Assembly (NCBI GenBank): GCA_963969345.1
Contig: OZ017769.1
Coordinates: forward strand, 7,753,725-7,817,724
Origin: Turbatrix aceti
Lineage: Eukaryota > Nematoda > Chromadorea > Rhabditida > Panagrolaimidae
Direction of reading: 5' to 3'
DNA: 64,000 nucleotides
Below, one piece after another: positions 23,360 through 34,289 of the stretch. The notes under the pieces were generated by a model. The model did no database searches. It was not told the DNA's origin and saw only the letters and a program-made list of their open reading frames with translations. Both the position numbers and the translations under genes were made by a program. How positions within the stretch are numbered: position 1 is the stretch's first letter; every line of letters starts with the position of its first letter.

Positions 23360-25120
23360 ATGGTGTCTCCAGCGAACGGTCTGGACCAATCCATCAGGGA
23401 TCTCGTGAATGCGTTTGAATTTGTGCTCTGCGATGAGAGATTTTCCACTGAGACTCTGCACACCGGTCCGGACACTGCCTCAACGCTTGTTCAGGTGAGC
23501 ACTTTTTTTGGACGCAACGCTTAGTCATGTCATCGGTTGTAGAAAAAGACGGAGCGCAGCATAGCGGAAGTCAGGAGAAATTACGCTGCTCGGCACGGCG
23601 ACAAACCGCCTATCCTGAGACGGGATCAAGCTGCTGATTTCCTTATCGGTTCGCTCGGCGTCGTTCCCAACCAGTTGATCGTGGGTTTTTATAACAGGCT
23701 TTTGTCGTTTTTTTGTAAAGACGTTTTGTTCTACAGGCGCTGGAAAGCAGCAGGACATGGGTCGTGTTCTGGTGTCTGAACGGTCTCCGGTTACTCAATT
23801 ACCCGATCAAGAAGGATCTCATTGACAGGTGCGTTTTTGGCGGAATAATCAGGGATGAAGTGAATCGTAGATTTACGCCATCCCTGATTATTCCGCGAAC
23901 AAACAATAAAAAAACAATAAAGAAAACAATAAAAACGAACAAACATAGAACATTATTTTTTTATATTTGAGCCAAATTTTGTTCATTAGAGCATAAATAC
24001 GAAATCTGCTTTTTGTAACAGTTTTTCTACACTTTTTTTATAGCTGAGCGACTTTTTTTGTCGTTTTTGATCAAAAAACAGCGTTTTTGATTTCAATTCT
24101 CGAAATATACCTAAAAATTGGTGGCCTACAAACATGACTCAAATCCTTTTCCTAAACTAAACGCCAGTAATGTTTTTTTCAGAGCTATCCGGTATCTAGC
24201 AACATGCCAGCAGCCATCCGGCGGCTTCAGCGGCTCCCCCACCAACATGGCCCACCTGGCGACGACCTACGCGGCCGTCATGGCGATCGTCGACATCGGC
24301 ACCCCCGAGGCGTATGCCGTCATCAACCGCGCCTCGCTGCTTACTTTCCTCCGGACCGCGCGGCAGCCGAATGGCAGCTTTGCCGTCCACCGAAACGGCG
24401 AGGCCGATGTCCGGGGCGCGTACTGCGCCGCTGCTGTCGCCGACGTCCTGGGATTCACGCGGGATCCGGTCGAGTGTAAGGCGCTCTTCGGGGATACCGT
24501 GCCATGGCTGCTGTCCTGCCAGACCTTCGATGGCGGTTTTGCGGCCGAGCCTTTTGTCGAGGCCCATGGCGGGTATACTTTCTGCGCCGTGGCTGCTCTC
24601 GCGATTCTGGGAAAGTTGAGGGTCGCGAATGTTCCTCGACTGCTGCAGTGGGTGGCCGCGAGGCAGATGGCCTTCGAGGGCGGCTTCAACGGTCGACCCA
24701 ACAAACTCGTCGACGCGTGCTACTCGTACTGGGTCCCGGCGGTCTTTGCCATCGTCGACGACGCGGGAATCGGCCTCGAAGGGGGTCTTTTTGACACCGA
24801 CGCTCTCCAGGCCTACCTCCTGTACATCTGCCAGGATTTGAAGCACGGCGGTCTCTTTGACAAGCCTGGAAAGTGGGTTTTCTTTTCTTTGTTGGAATCT
24901 TCATTGAAAACTGTTTTTTTGAAGGTCAGCAGACGCGTACCACACGAGCTACGCTCTCTCGGGCCTGTCCATCGCCCAGCACTACGCCCTCGAGCAGCGC
25001 GCTCAGATCCTCGGTGGCGAAGCGAATCAACTCGAACGTATCAATCCGGTCTACAACGTGCAGGTCGACCTCGCCGACAGGGCACGCGCTCACTTCAGAA
25101 CACATCTCACGGATTCGTGA
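23360..25120 (+). CDS. fntb: Protein farnesyltransferase beta subunit
   Basis: Exons 23360-23494, 23543-23680, 23737-23828, 24183-24872 and 24925-25120 encode 416 residues (human FNTB is 437). An in-frame ATG at 23204 would add 52 residues; the family N-terminus is variable, so the start is open. The N-terminal KKTERSIAEVRRNY resembles FNTB. The alpha-alpha barrel repeats show GGFSGSP, PNGSF, AYCAAAVA, HGGYTFC and FEGGFNGRPNKLVD. Zinc ligands fit Asp299 and Cys301 (DACYSYW) and His358 (AYHTSY). With an alpha subunit it farnesylates CaaX proteins such as Ras and lamin. Last intron ends in an unusual GAAG acceptor. Intron 3 carries a MITE-like element. Confidence 0.93.
23841..24140 (-). mobile_element. 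MITE-like element, copy 2
   Basis: Lies in an fntb intron. Begins with a perfect 17-base inverted repeat (arms 23841-23857 and 23879-23895) containing CAGGGATG. The interior carries reverse-orientation family blocks: GCCAAATTTTGTTCATT, GTTTTTGATTTCA and TATACCTAAAAATTGGTGGCC. Right boundary is uncertain. Confidence 0.6.
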
Positions 25121-25776
25121 CTCTCCAGTATCCGCACAACGAAGCACATAAAAAACGAATTGCCACTTTGAATGGATTTCGGACGCTTTTACGAGTTTAA
25201 TGAATTCTGTTGATGAATAAAAATCATTTTTGGAAACTGTGTTTCATCGATTTTGATTTCGGAGTCGATTTTTTTCGAACAGTCGCGTTTTTTTTAAAGA
25301 AACTTTTTTTGGGTAAAACGCAATTTTTTTTGTAAATTCGCGTTTTACCCAAACGCGGATTTACAAAGCCGTCGGAATTTTTTGTTCAAATTTTTCATTG
25401 CAAAAAAATGCCTGCGTTTCGGAGCTCTTTTTTAAAATAATTTTTTTTGCTAAAAAAAATTTTGGACAAAAAATAAAAAATTTTTTTCAGCATTTTTGCT
25501 ATAAATTTTTTTTGTCGATTTTTCTCAAACTTTGAACGCTGCTTGGAAACCATTTTTTACAGTCAGATACGAGATCTAGGAGGTTCCAAGTAATCCAAAA
25601 AAATTTCATGAACAAAAACGAAAACAAAAAAAGTTGGAAATAACATTAGGGAACAACGCAAACGGGAACATGATTGTCAGAAGAATGCCGGTCGAATCCA
25701 TGGCGGCTTGGCTTGCACACTGCATCAGCAAACGGCTGAGCAGTTAGTGTTCGTTTGTTCACTGATCACTCACTGG
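25121..25776. other. Convergent 3' intergenic region
   Basis: Between the fntb and rrp-1 stop codons. An AATAAA for fntb is at 25216. A small hairpin is formed by GGGTAAAACGC (about 25312) and GCGTTTTACCC (about 25340). AT-rich otherwise. Confidence 0.5.
25216..25221 (+). terminator. Polyadenylation signal, fntb
   Basis: AATAAA lies about 96 bases after the fntb stop. Confidence 0.6.
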
Positions 25777-27119
25777 TCACTGGGGACGAGCGAGCTTGGC
25801 CTTCTTGGCAATCGGCTGGGCCTTGAACTTGTTTCCGTGTCGCTTTTGATTCTGGTTGGCCGTGTTCTGCGCGGTGGCGGCTGCCTTAGCGGCCTTGATG
25901 AGGTCGACGTTGATCGCCGCGCCAGCCGTCTGCTGTTGCTTTCTCATAGCCTTGAGTTTCTGCTGATGTTCGATTTTGTCCTTCTTGAGACGTGCCTGCA
26001 TGGAGAGAAGTTTGTCGGCGCTCTCGATGATCAGGGATTTCGGAATGGAGACTTTTTCCTTCGGATTGACCGGGGGAACCGCTTCCGGGTCTTTGCCCTG
26101 GTCGATCGCCAAAAACCTATAAAAAATTAAAAAAAAACATAGTAAACATGAATTTTCAATAAAAAAAGATTGCTTACTTTTTGGAGAGTTGATATAGTCG
26201 CTTCCTGCGTTTTCCGTTAATCGCCGGCATCGATCCAATTTCGAAGAGCTGCTTTCCGATGACCCCAGCGTCGAGAGGCACGCGATCGTCCAGGCGCAAG
26301 ACAGCGGCCGGAAGCTCATCGACGGCGCCCTGCGCCTGTTTGAGAGCGCTCGATTCGGTGCGGATGAGCGTCTCGAGAATGTCCTCACAAAGAGTGTCAA
26401 AAAAGAAGTCCGAAGACTGATTTTCCCGTAATTCATCGAGATAGAGGTTGAGAATCTCCGCTGAGCTTTCGGGAGTCGTCAGAGGCTGTTTGACGTACTC
26501 AGACCAGCAGATAGAGGCAAAATGGGATTTGATAGACTCCACGACGGGAGAAGACGCTGATATGACAGTTGTGTGGAAAGCTTCAAGGTATTTGGACGTA
26601 ACGGAAACCGCGTAACAAGAATCAGCCATCTGGGAAAACGCCTTGCGCACCAGGATACGCATCATCTGAAAATTACCAAAATAGGTACAAAATTTTCGAA
26701 ATCAAACTCACCATCAAAAATTTATCCATGCGCCATCGATCGACGAGGTGCCATTCGCTGGAGAGTGCCTGGATGAACACCTTAACAAACATGGCGGCTT
26801 CCTGAACGGTTTCAAAGTCATCCATGATAGAAGCAATGTTCGCCGCGAGATCTTCCTGGAGGATAGGCTTGTCCTGCATCCACATGGCATAGTGCAGGCC
26901 TTTGCTCAAACGGGTCAGAGTTTCCTCGGTCAGCGCTGAAATACAAAAAAACGACCACGTAAGAACCAAATCGATAAATAAAAACTCACTTCCAGCTTTG
27001 GAACGCTCCTCGATGAACTTGTGAAGCTTGCGAAGTGCTCGAGCGCGTGCGGTCGGCTCTCCAGATGCCAACTTGTGCACAAAGACCACTTCTACCTGAT
27101 TCAGCTCCGGATACATCAT
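25777..27119 (-). CDS. rrp-1: Ribosomal RNA processing protein RRP1 (Nop52)
   Basis: Minus-strand exons 27119-26990, 26935-26712, 26665-26178 and 26116-25777 encode 393 residues. The Nop52 domain fills residues 5-250: EVVFVHKLASGEPTARARALRKLHKFI, then LSKGLHYAMWMQDKPILQEDLA, FIQALSSEWHLVDRWRMDKFLM and VRKAF, all typical of RRP1/NNP-1. The C-terminal third is Lys/Gln/Ala-rich and basic, as expected for a nucleolar protein. It acts in pre-60S maturation and cleavage of pre-rRNA between 5.8S and 25/28S. It is divergent from the ketoacyl synthase gene with 292 bases between start codons. Confidence 0.92.
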
Positions 27120-27411
27120 GCAACAACAAAAAAACGATACAGGTGAGATGACGCAGAAGAAAAAACCCACAAAATCCGCAGAATCTGCAAAAAAGCAAAG
27201 CTGCGAAAAAAAGCATAACTCTAATTCGCTGGAAGATCCAGCACAGATTTTCGTTGTGAGAGTATCAAATTGCTCGAAAGTGCGCGCTCAAACCAGGCGC
27301 TATAAAAACAGTTTTGTTTCGACTTTTCTTTCGGTTTTGAACAGAGTTTGTATCTTTATTGAACTTTTTCACCTTTGTCAGGGATTACAGGTGATCAGAT
27401 CTAACTGACCT

Positions 27412-28975
27412 ATGACAGCTCGTTTGCACCGCGTAGTAGTTACGGGCGTCGGCGTGATTTCACCGTTCGGCGTCGGTAGCCAGGCGTTTTGGAAAGGCCT
27501 GACGACCGGACGTAACTCGCTGACGGTCTGCGAGACCCTCGGCGCGGTCGTAGGCCGTGTGCCAAAGGATGTGGATCCGTCGGCTTCGATGTCGGCGGGG
27601 CAGATGCGCGAGATGTCGCGGGCGACGGTTTTCGTGCTCGAAGCCGCCAAAGAAGCCCTTACGCAGGCCCAACTCGTCGATGCGCCACAGGAGCTGCGAG
27701 ATGACACCGGTGTCAACATAGGTCAGTGGAAGGAACGTTTGTCGAGGGGGTAACACGGGACGTACTCCAGGTATGGGAATCGCGGATTTGGAATCCATCG
27801 TCGACGCTGGGAGGAAGATTTTCGACAGCCAGCACCGCAAGATCAGTCCTTACTTCGTGCCGCGTATCCTGACGAATATACCGGCTAGTTACGTCAGTCT
27901 CAAGTGGGTTTTTGGGGGCTGGGACAAATTTTGTTCATTCGAGCATATTTTTTTTTTAAAAACAACGTTTTTGACTTCATTTTTTCTAAATGTACAAAAA
28001 TTTGTGGCCTATTTTGTTCGTTTTATTTGTTCAAAAAATTTAGAATGTTCGTGAACGAACACGAACAACGTATTTTATAAAAAAATTGTTCATAAACGAA
28101 CATGAACCATAAATTTTGCATTTGTTCGCGAACGAACATAAACGAACATTTGTTTTCGACGTCGAATATCACATTTTGGACATTTTTGCAGATACCAGCT
28201 ACGAGGCGGCAATTCGAGTACCACAACAGCCTGTGCCACAGGTGCCAATTCGATCGGTGATGCTTTCGTCGCGATCCGCCACGGTCGAATTCCGCGAATC
28301 GTCGCCGGCGCTACAGAATCCTGCCTGCATCCGGTGGCCGTGGAAGGCTTCCGACGGATGCGGGCCCTGGCGACCTCTCTGACCCCCGACGTCTCTCGTC
28401 CCTTCGACGCCAGTCGCGAGGGCTTCGTGCTCTCCGAAGGCGCCGCGCTCGTCGTCCTCGAAACCCTCGAATCAGCCCTCGACCGGGGCGCACCCATCCT
28501 CGGCGAGGTCCTGGGCTTCGGCATCGGCAACGACGCTCACCACCTCACAGCGCCCCGGGACGACGGTCTGGGATCGACCCTGGCCATGAAACGGTGCTTA
28601 GCGGACACCGGGCTGCCTGCCGACGCTGTAGGCTACGTCAACGCCCACGCAACTTCGACCCCCGTAGGCGACAAGGCTGAAGCGTTCTCCGTCGCGGCTC
28701 TTCGACCAGGTGTCGCTATTTCCAGCATCAAGGGCCACACGGGACACGCACTGGCTGCCGCAGGGGCGATGGAGACCATTGCGACGCTCTTTTCCGTTCG
28801 GGATGGCGTCATCGTCGGCACAAAGAATCTTCAGAACACGGATATCGCTGCTGATGTCGACCTCGTATCCTCGACGACGATTGATTGGCGCTCTCCCGAC
28901 AGACGCGTCGCGCTGATGAACTCTTTTGGCTTCGGCGGGGCTTTTACGTCCGTCGCCATTGGGGAGTACAGGTGA
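27412..28975 (+). CDS. oxsm: Beta-ketoacyl-ACP synthase, mitochondrial type (OXSM)
   Basis: Exons 27412-27721, 27771-27903 and 28192-28975 encode 408 residues. The thiolase fold begins at once with VVVTGVGVISPFGVGSQAFW. The KAS II triad is intact: Cys162 in TTTACATGA, His300 in NAHATSTP, and His330 in KGHTGH with Lys328. The C-terminus NSFGFGGAFTSVA is also typical. The enzyme extends acyl-ACP by condensation with malonyl-ACP in mitochondrial fatty-acid synthesis, feeding lipoate production. Only seven residues precede the first strand, so no mitochondrial targeting peptide is visible from this start; a missed upstream exon is possible. GC content is high against AT-rich flanks. Intron 2 holds a MITE-like element. 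Confidence 0.92.
27920..28160 (-). mobile_element. MITE-like element, copy 3
   Basis: Lies in an oxsm intron. Family blocks are in reverse orientation: CAAATTTTGTTCATTCGAGCA, GTTTTTGACTTCATTTTTTC and TTTGTGGCCTATTTTGTTCG, followed by several TTCGCGAACGAAC-like palindromes. Terminal CAGGGATG ends are not clear, so it may be truncated. Confidence 0.6.
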
Positions 28976-29049
28976 CCGAGTAGGACCTCAGGCCTGATTG
29001 TGCAGCTAGATTTGTTACTTGTTGAATGTTGAAAATAGTATAAATGCAT

Positions 29050-29434
29050 GGGCGAACAGCAATTTTTTGTTCGTGAACGAACATAATAATTTTTTTAATT
29101 TTGGTCGAAAAATCGAATAAACACGAACATTTTTGACCGTTTTCGCGAATGAAAATCGAACAGATTTTTTTTTATGAAATTCTCGAAACTTTGTTCAAAC
29201 TAATTGAAATACGAAAAATTGGGTAGTCAACGCTTTCAAAAAAAAAGAAACATTTTGACACCGTTATAAAAATCAAAATTACTCCAGTTTTATTTTTTTA
29301 TCTGTTCGGAAAATTATGTTTTATTCGCGAAACATAATTTTTCTTAAAAAAAAAACCGAACAAATTTAAGAAAATTTCAAAAAAAAAGTTCTTGATCCCA
29401 GAAAAAATCAAATTTGTTCGCAACCGTTCGCCCA
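29050..29434. mobile_element. MITE-like element, copy 4
   Basis: Starts GGGCGAACAGCAATTTTTTG and ends GCAACCGTTCGCCC, giving short terminal inverted repeats GGGCGAAC/GTTCGCCC. Interior is AT-rich with GTTCGTGAACGAAC palindromes. Confidence 0.55.
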
Positions 29435-29596
29435 ACCCCTCCCTTTTTCCTCCTGTGCAATCTGAACATTTATAAATATCAACCAAATAGCTTCAAGCTT
29501 ACACATGTATCGAAAATCTCAGGGAAAAACAAAAATTATGCAACTCTTAACTATTATGCAAAAAACATATTTTTTTTAAAAGACACGTTGCGCCAG

Positions 29597-29613
29597 GTGT
29601 GTGTGTGTGTGTG
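29597..29613. repeat. GT microsatellite
   Basis: Eight GT units in the oxsm/mel-26 intergenic region. Confidence 0.85.
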
Positions 29614-30019
29614 GAAGAAAAGACGTGTGTGAGCCTCGGGGCGGCTCTCGTGAAAAAAACGAAATGATGAAGGACTTCTTGGGGGGCCCAAACAATAGTT
29701 CCAAGGGGGAGCAGAGACGGTGGTTGGATGGTTGGTTGGCCGGCATGTGCACTGACTAAAACTCTTTGATTGACTCTTTCCTCGCCTCGCCTAACGGGAG
29801 AAGAGAAAGAAAGAAACTGAATTCGTTATACAACAATTTTTGTGTACCAAGAAAAAATGACTCGGATCAAGAGAGATATGAAAGCAAGCGTGAGCGCGCT
29901 TTCCGACGGATTTCCCGGAGACGGGGTCGGTCGTGTAATTGCTGCTAGAAGGGAAAGAAGACGTGAAAGTTGACAAGAAATCGGTGTCAGTGACAAAAGT
30001 CAGTCCGGGATGAGGGGGG

Positions 30020-31894
30020 CTAGACGTGAGGTAGGCTGTTACTCGTCGTGCTCGTGTTCGCGCCAGCTGCAGCCTGCAGGTTTAGGCCCACGCCGCCGCC
30101 GAGGCCGCTCGTCAGAGACATGCCATCGCTGGACCCGCTCGATTTATGGGGGCCGATGCTGGATGTCGTGGCCTTGTTGAAACTCCGTACAATTTCGGTT
30201 ACGATAGCGTGGTGGTCCCGGACGAGTTCGTCCCAGCCTTTTGTCGACGTGATATCCTTCGGGAAGCGTTGGATGAAGCGGATGGCACTTTCCTTGAGAT
30301 TCTTGGCCCCGTAGACGTCGCCGAGGATCAGGTACTCGCACGCGTTGTCGCAGCCAAGGGACCTGATCAATTTTCTCTCGCAGTGAACTTTCAGGTCATC
30401 CAGGCTGAAAAATAGGACGTAAATATTTTTTTCTCAAAAAACAGACATTTGTTTGCAATTCCCACAAAAAATGCATATTCAAAAAAACTGACAGGTGGTA
30501 AATAAAAAAATAAAAATCAGAAAAAAACGTAAATTAACAAATAAAAGCACCGGCCTCAAAATAAATAAATAAAAGCAGTAATGGTCAGCAGATGCACCTG
30601 GCTCCCAAAAAAATCCCACCTGTATTTGTCGGCAGCGATGAGCAGCTCGGTGGCGTAATCCGTATCCGACGGAAAAGATGCAGAGTAGATGTACTTGATC
30701 ATTTCCTGGACGACGCGTTCGTCGAAGTCCGAAATGTTGACGATACCGTTCTGGCTTTCTTCTGTGTTCTTGTGCGACAGCATGGCCGAGAAATAAGACG
30801 ATCGTGCAGCCAAGACAGCCTTATGCACGTGGAAATCCTTATTCTGAGTTCGGACGATGAAATCCGAGTGTTGGGTGTCGTCGAGGAGCGCTTCAAAGTC
30901 CTTGCTCAGGATATGTCCGCTGTTTGGCGCGGCCTTCAAGAAAAAAACAGCCGTCAGTTATTTATTTACACCGGCAGGATGAAAATCTGGGATGGGTGAA
31001 CGTTCGTTTTCGTTTGCAAACAAATTTAAAATGTTCGCAAACAAAAATTATATAAATTACGTTGTTCATGTTCGTTTACGAACATTTTTAAAATTTTAAA
31101 AAACATAAAACGAACAAAATAGGCCGCAAATTTTGGGTATATTTCAAAAAATGAAGTCAAAAACGTAGATAAAAAAAGTGTAAGAAAATGCTACAAAAAG
31201 CTGATTGCAATTTTTGTCTGAATGAACAAAATTTGGTCCAAATGGTAAAAAACGAAGGTTCGATAGTCGTTCGAAACGCTTATATTCGTTCAAGAAAAAA
31301 ATAGTGTTCACCCGATCCCTGATAAAAACTCACCGGCAACAACTCCCCGGCATTGATCGTTACAGTCTGAACTGCAACATCGATTTCGACGAATACAGTG
31401 ATGCTGTCGTCGGGGTGAATCTGTGGAAAGAGAACGTCCCGTTTGATGTACGATACGTAATCGCTGTGAGATGGGTTCGGATGCACTCGCATCTCGATAT
31501 CCTTGCCTTCCGAGTTTTTGAGTTGAAAACGTGACCTAAAGCCGATCTTTGGGCCCTTTGAGGGGGGATAGCAGATGCGATTTAGGCACAGAAATACAAA
31601 ATCCTTGTTGTTCTCGCCGTTTCCCTTGGGATAGATTTTGATCGACCACACAAGCTTCTCATCGCCTCGCTGAAGGTGAACAAAGTTCTCCAGATACTCC
31701 TGATAGCAGTGGGAGAAATTCTGAAAGACAAAAGCGTCGTAAGACCCGAGAGGGCGAAACAGACGACAAACCTTGACCGTCCAATGATGTTTGAGGTACT
31801 CTACGCAAATTTCTGTTTCTGAAGAGTTGGCCAAGTCTGAAGACGAAGAAGCCTCGAGTGGAATGGCTTCTGGCATTGCGCTGCTGGAATCCAT
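30020..31894 (-). CDS. mel-26: MATH-BTB CUL-3 adaptor MEL-26
   Basis: Minus-strand exons 31894-31772, 31720-31334, 30933-30620 and 30404-30020 encode 402 residues. An acceptor (minus strand TTTCAG) lies about 23 bases before the ATG. The MATH domain (about residues 33-165) contains NFSHCYQEYLENFVHLQRGD, YPKGNGENNKDFVFL and HPNPSHSDYVSYIKRDVLFP, which I recall as near-identical to MEL-26. The BTB domain (about 185-290) has DFIVRTQNKDFHVHKAVLAAR, then a BACK-like region. The C-terminus is Ser/Gly-rich. As a CUL-3 substrate adaptor it should drive degradation of katanin MEI-1 after meiosis. The third intron-sized gap (31333-30934) contains MITE copy 5. Confidence 0.9.
30988..31321 (+). mobile_element. 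MITE-like element, copy 5
   Basis: About 334 bases in a mel-26 intron. Left end GGGATGGGTGAACGTTCG; right end GTGTTCACCCGATCCCTGA, a near-inverted match. It shares GGCCGCAAATTTTGGGTATAT, AAAATGAAGTCAAAAACG, GAATGAACAAAATTTGG and AATGGTAAAAAA with copy 1 in the same order. Confidence 0.7.
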
Positions 31895-34289
31895 GAATTC
31901 GGTTTGTACCCCAGTCTGAAATGCAAAAAAATGTCACATGCAAGCAGTCTGATTCGAGACCGGCAAAAAGCGAAAGAAATCGATCGAAGACCGTTGAAAA
32001 ACAAACGCCAGCACGCACGTCAATAATTCGGTAAACGCTTCGTCAAAATAACATTCAGAAAATCTTTAAAACACTTGGTATCCTCCTACCTGGGCCACCA
32101 GAAGCAAAATACACAAAAAAAATTAGTACAAGACCAAAGTAAAGTTTGTTTAAAAATAAATAAATGTACACACAGATTTCGCGATTCAGTGAGATCGCAA
32201 GACTGACAGGAGTGTCATCTGGCCGAGCAGAAATCCGCAGACAGGAGGAGGAAAGGGAAAGAATCCAACTGAGTAGCGGAAAAACAGCGAGAAAAAAAAT
32301 AACAGAATATGTCGCGACAGAAATATGTCAGAAACGGAAACGCAGCAGCAACCCAGCCATCCGCGTTGTTGTGTAACGCACCAGCAGCAGCGGCAGACGA
32401 CGACGACGCACGAAATCGAGCGACGCACAGAGCATCTCGGAGAAGCAAAGAAGAACACGCACATTGCATCTCTGACTGCCAAAGACTGCCCGGACGTCGC
32501 ACGTTTGTTTCTGTTTCTATACATTCTCCTGCTTACTGGCTGCAGCGAGAGAGAGCTTGTTTTCTCGTTCTCGTTTTTTCCCCTCTCGTTCTCGTTTTCC
32601 TCCGGCTTTCCTAAATCCGGTCTTGTTTCGCTCTTATACTCCATGGAGCGGGGAGTTGTCTCGATCCGGGTGCAATCAATTTCAATTCCTGCCTGGAAAT
32701 CATGCGAACTTGTCCTTTCACCTTCCCTTCCAGCTTTTGTTTTTTTTTCGGTTGTCAAATCTGTTCTGGTACCGACCGCTGCTTGTGAGCCTGGAAATCA
32801 TTGGAACTGGTCTAGCTGACAGTTGATTGCCGCTTGCAAGTTCCGGCACGGTCGTTGACGCTCGCGTCTGCAGGCCAGTTCGGGGACCTACCTGTTCAAC
32901 GTACACCCCAGCCAACCAACATTTCACAGTTTTTATCAGGCGTTCGTTCTTTTTGATTTTCGACGCGTCGCAGGCTGCAGCAGAAGTTTCGAGCCAAGCC
33001 TGCAGGGGTTGTCGTAAAAATGTTTGTTTGTAGATACGTACATATTTTAGTGTTCCCCACTAGGGAACATTCAAACACGTGGTTGCCAGAAGGATGTGTT
33101 ACGATACATAGTATGTACATACGCGTGACTGATCAGAAAACTGATTGTGAATGAATGCGGATGTGACCAGGTGCAGACTTTAGACATTATATGCATGTTG
33201 GGTTCCTGGACTTTATCCCAGACAGTTGAAGTAGATGTGTATGCTCTTTGAGCCGCGATCAGAGAACGCTGGTCTGTCTGCAGGTATCGAAAACCTGCTG
33301 ATACGTGCGTGCCCTTCGTCTGGGGTGGAACCATGATAACACGTGCTCGCGCGACCCATCGTACGACATGGTGCTTTGAGATTTCCGGCGAACGATTGAT
33401 CAATTGATTGATTTGCCAGAAAAATGTGAAAAAAAACAGATTTGTCACAGAATCAGCAGCACTGCTTCGAACTCGTCTGATGAAAAAACGGTCGCGGTGA
33501 AAGTGAACGTGAAAGTGTAATTTACCGAGGAAAAAAATCACTAACTAGCAAAAAAATCCGTTGACTAATTATTTACAACAGCAGCAATACGACAAAACCA
33601 CAGCACTATTTATGCGTGTATTTATTAGTTGGGGAAGAATTCAACATTGATAACTCTGCGGCAGGGTGAAATCATCAGAAACAGTCACAAAAAGGAGGCA
33701 GTCAAAAATCATGCAACACAATATTATGCACAACTTTTCCTATTTTCTATTTTGTGCATTTTGCAGGAAGAGTATGTGTTCCAATTTCCGTGTGCTATTT
33801 TTTATCAAAGCTAACCACCGTCTTCGATGAAGGCAGCATTTGTCAGGTGTTTTCGCTACAGTATGACAAAGGCGTACACATAATCGTGAACAGTGTTTAT
33901 TCCAGTTTTCAGTTCGGCATTTGTTTAGCGATAATGTTCATTCGCAAATTCCTTGTTTAACACATAGTTAACAGTTCTTGATTGTAGTTTGCGTTATCAT
34001 TTATCACATTTATGACATTTTTCATTTATTTACACAAAACGACGAGTGAAAAGGTCCACCAGGGTCATTGATCAGTCAAGAATCCCACAAAAATGCCGAG
34101 AATGGATGTAGGACTATTCAGATAAAAAAAAGGATTTCGGTGAAATTGATTTCACTTTTTGCTTGCTAAGAATCCTACTACGCAATTATTCAACGATAAA
34201 ATCTGAATTTTAAACACCTTTCCTGATCTGATTTATTTTTTTCACCGTTTTACATTTATTATACATCAACACACGAATTATCATTCAAA
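31895..34289. other. 2.4-kb region between mel-26 and the polq-like gene
   Basis: Upstream DNA of mel-26 and the 3' side of the polymerase gene. A GC-richer zone at 32180-32900 is open on both strands (up to 190 codons), but the products are low-complexity and share no family marks. 33050-34250 is AT-rich. No gene is supported. Confidence 0.45.

Larger units (their letters stand above)
28976..30019. other. Convergent intergenic region
   Basis: Lies between the oxsm and mel-26 stop codons. It holds MITE-like copy 4, a GT microsatellite at 29597-29613, and unassigned DNA. No coding exon is supported. Confidence 0.5.

Noticed and set aside
32186..32758. Open frames of 164-190 codons on both strands between mel-26 and the polq-like gene
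   Set aside because: Products are low-complexity (runs of Ser, Phe, Val, Cys), both strands are equally open, and no splice pattern or family match is visible.
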